Source of the DNA: Streptomyces ficellus
GTDB taxonomy: Bacteria > Actinomycetota > Actinomycetes > Streptomycetales > Streptomycetaceae
Assembly: GCF_009739905.1 (NCBI RefSeq)
Contig: NZ_CP034279.1
Location: 1,116,001-1,180,000, forward strand
Length of the DNA: 64,000 nt
Direction: 5' to 3'
Every line of letters begins with the position of its first letter. The first letter of the stretch is position 1. The notes beneath the pieces are model-generated. The model made no database searches and was not told the DNA's origin. It worked only from the letters and a program-made list of their open reading frames with translations. This document shows positions 62,918 to 64,000 of this stretch, in pieces. Both the position numbers and the translations under genes were made by a program.

Positions 62918-64000
62918 TCAACCGTGTTTGTCCGGCACGACGCGGCCGGTAACCGGAAAAGCTTCTTCCGGTCGCGGTGGTGACGGGGATTCCTGCACCG
63001 GGACCTGCGGTCCCTGGACCTCGCGCAGCCAGCGCCGCAGCACCTGGTGGACCTCCTCCGCGCCGACCAGCCGGCTCCCGTCGGCGACCGGCGGGGACAT
63101 GGTGCGCGGGGAGAGCAGGAACGCCTCCGACTGCTCGCCGCCCAGCCCGCCGTGGGAGCCGATCTGCTCCTCGAAGGCGTGGACGGTGCCGGTGCGCGGG
63201 TCGTACGCGGAGTTGACCATGATGTCCGCGACGTGCGGGAAGGAGTCGGTGCGCCGGACGGCGTCGGCCGCGCCGGGGCCGAAGGGTGCGAGCGGGCCCT
63301 CGTCGGTGAGGTCGTCGACCGGCACGGCGAGCCTCGCGGGGCCGAGCACCACCGAGCCGTGCTCCTCGCTGCGCACCAGCAGGAAGCCTATGCCCGGGTG
63401 GTCGGCGAGGGTGTCCAGGAGGCCGGGGTGCCGTCGGTCGATCTCCTCGCGGGACATGCGGTACGACACGTCCGGGAAGGAGATCAGGCCCAGGTTGCCG
63501 GAGGCCAGCACGATGGGGCCGGAGGTGCGGGCGGGGCGCTCGTCGCGGCCCTCGACCGGCAGGTGCACCGCGCTGCGCAGCGTGTCCCGCGCCTCGGCGC
63601 CGCTCGGGGTGTGCTGGGCGCGGCGCGGTACGGGCAGCCCGCAACCGGCCCGGACCAGGTCGCGCAGCGTCAGCCCGTACGCCGACTCGAAGGTCTCGCC
63701 CGGGCTCTGGCCGTGGTCGGAGAGCAGCACGATCCGGTAGGGGCGCGGGGTGTGTTCGGCGACCTTCGCGAGCAGGGCCAGGGACCGGTCGAGGTTGGCG
63801 AGCACCCTGGCGGCGTCCCGGCTGTGCGGACCGGAGTGGTGGGCCACTTCGTCGTACGCGACGAGGTCGGCGTACACGGCCGTGCGGCCGGCCAGCATGT
63901 CGCCGATGACGGCGGCGACCACCACGTCCCGCTCGACGACGGTGGCGAAGGCCCGGATGAACGGGTAGAGGCCGCCGCGGCCGACGCGCGGGGTCTCGCC
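62918..64000 (-). CDS. Partial phosphodiesterase/alkaline-phosphatase-like protein, C-terminal part
   Basis: The last 360 residues of a protein that continues beyond the right edge. Seen: YADLVAYDEVAHHSGPHSRD (metal ligands), IVLLSDHGQSPGETFE (metal Asp/His) and EQIGSHGGLGGEQSEAF (metal His). These are the alkaline-phosphatase superfamily ligands. The Streptomyces family to which it fits often has N-terminal membrane helices; those are off the window. Confidence 0.82.
   Translation of the reverse strand, partial: GETPRVGRGGLYPFIRAFATVVERDVVVAAVIGDMLAGRTAVYADLVAYDEVAHHSGPHSRDAARVLANLDRSLALLAKVAEHTPRPYRIVLLSDHGQSPGETFESAYGLTLRDLVRAGCGLPVPRRAQHTPSGAEARDTLRSAVHLPVEGRDERPARTSGPIVLASGNLGLISFPDVSYRMSREEIDRRHPGLLDTLADHPGIGFLLVRSEEHGSVVLGPARLAVPVDDLTDEGPLAPFGPGAADAVRRTDSFPHVADIMVNSAYDPRTGTVHAFEEQIGSHGGLGGEQSEAFLLSPRTMSPPVADGSRLVGAEEVHQVLRRWLREVQGPQVPVQESPSPPRPEEAFPVTGRVVPDKHG

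Noticed and set aside
61259-62983. Plus-strand ORF opposite the APC permease
   Set aside because: Glu/Gly/Asp-only composition, no domain, antisense to a clear transporter.

Overview
The window is a stretch of a Streptomyces (or closely related high-GC actinomycete) chromosome. Support: very high GC with GC-rich third codon positions, frequent GTG and TTG starts, 4-bp ATGA/GTGA overlaps between co-transcribed genes, Tat and lipoprotein signals, and typical Streptomyces families (family 2B encapsulin/EshA type, GPP 2-methyltransferase, NHLP/NHLM peptide exporters, SCO3242-type UbiA prenyltransferase). About 58 protein genes and one tRNA-Leu(GAG) can be supported. Both edges cut a gene.

Left part (1-9.8 kb): a lutABC lactate-oxidation operon (445-3211), then a family 2B encapsulin shell gene (3436-4869) followed 81 bp later by geranyl diphosphate 2-C-methyltransferase (4951-5814). 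In the usual 2-methylisoborneol (2-MIB) locus a terpene cyclase accompanies these two genes; none is present in this window. An HTH plus flavin-reductase-like regulator follows, then a minus-strand pair of a beta-phosphoglucomutase-like HAD enzyme and a GH65 disaccharide phosphorylase.

10-19.4 kb: a plus-strand block that looks like one peptide-secretion locus. It holds a TPR protein overlapping a polyprenyl synthetase with a repetitive disordered N-terminus, a 73-aa cysteine-free double-glycine precursor peptide, a perfect hairpin, an HlyD-type adaptor, an NHLP C39-peptidase/ABC exporter, an NHLM ABC partner, and a small Sec-secreted Gly-rich protein. No peptide-modifying enzyme is visible. 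The tRNA-Leu and a DUF2254 membrane protein follow.

21-42 kb (minus strand): an eight-gene ebo-type operon (myo-inositol-phosphate synthase, EboC-like UbiA prenyltransferase, TIM-barrel isomerase, EboA, EboB/TatD, EboE, phosphodiesterase, Tat-secreted TIM-barrel isomerase). Upstream of it are a giant secreted PQQ-dehydrogenase-like/PKD/CBM/ThuA/DUF1080 protein, a sugar isomerase, a Gfo/Idh/MocA dehydrogenase, a ribose-type sugar ABC importer and a ROK repressor. A 47-bp block with identical internal spacing lies upstream of both the ROK gene and the giant secreted protein, which suggests a common regulator. A KAS III gene ends the block.

42-64 kb: general metabolism. FdhD and a thioredoxin-like ferredoxin; a BASS transporter divergent from a LysR gene with a palindromic operator; an acyl-CoA ligase; an aldo/keto reductase; a putative Zur-controlled permease pair; a methyltransferase; pterin dehydratase; an XRE regulator; threonine dehydrogenase plus KBL; a second LysR; two small conserved-looking ORFs; a MoxR/VWA-metallopeptidase pair; an APC permease; and a phosphodiesterase cut by the right edge.
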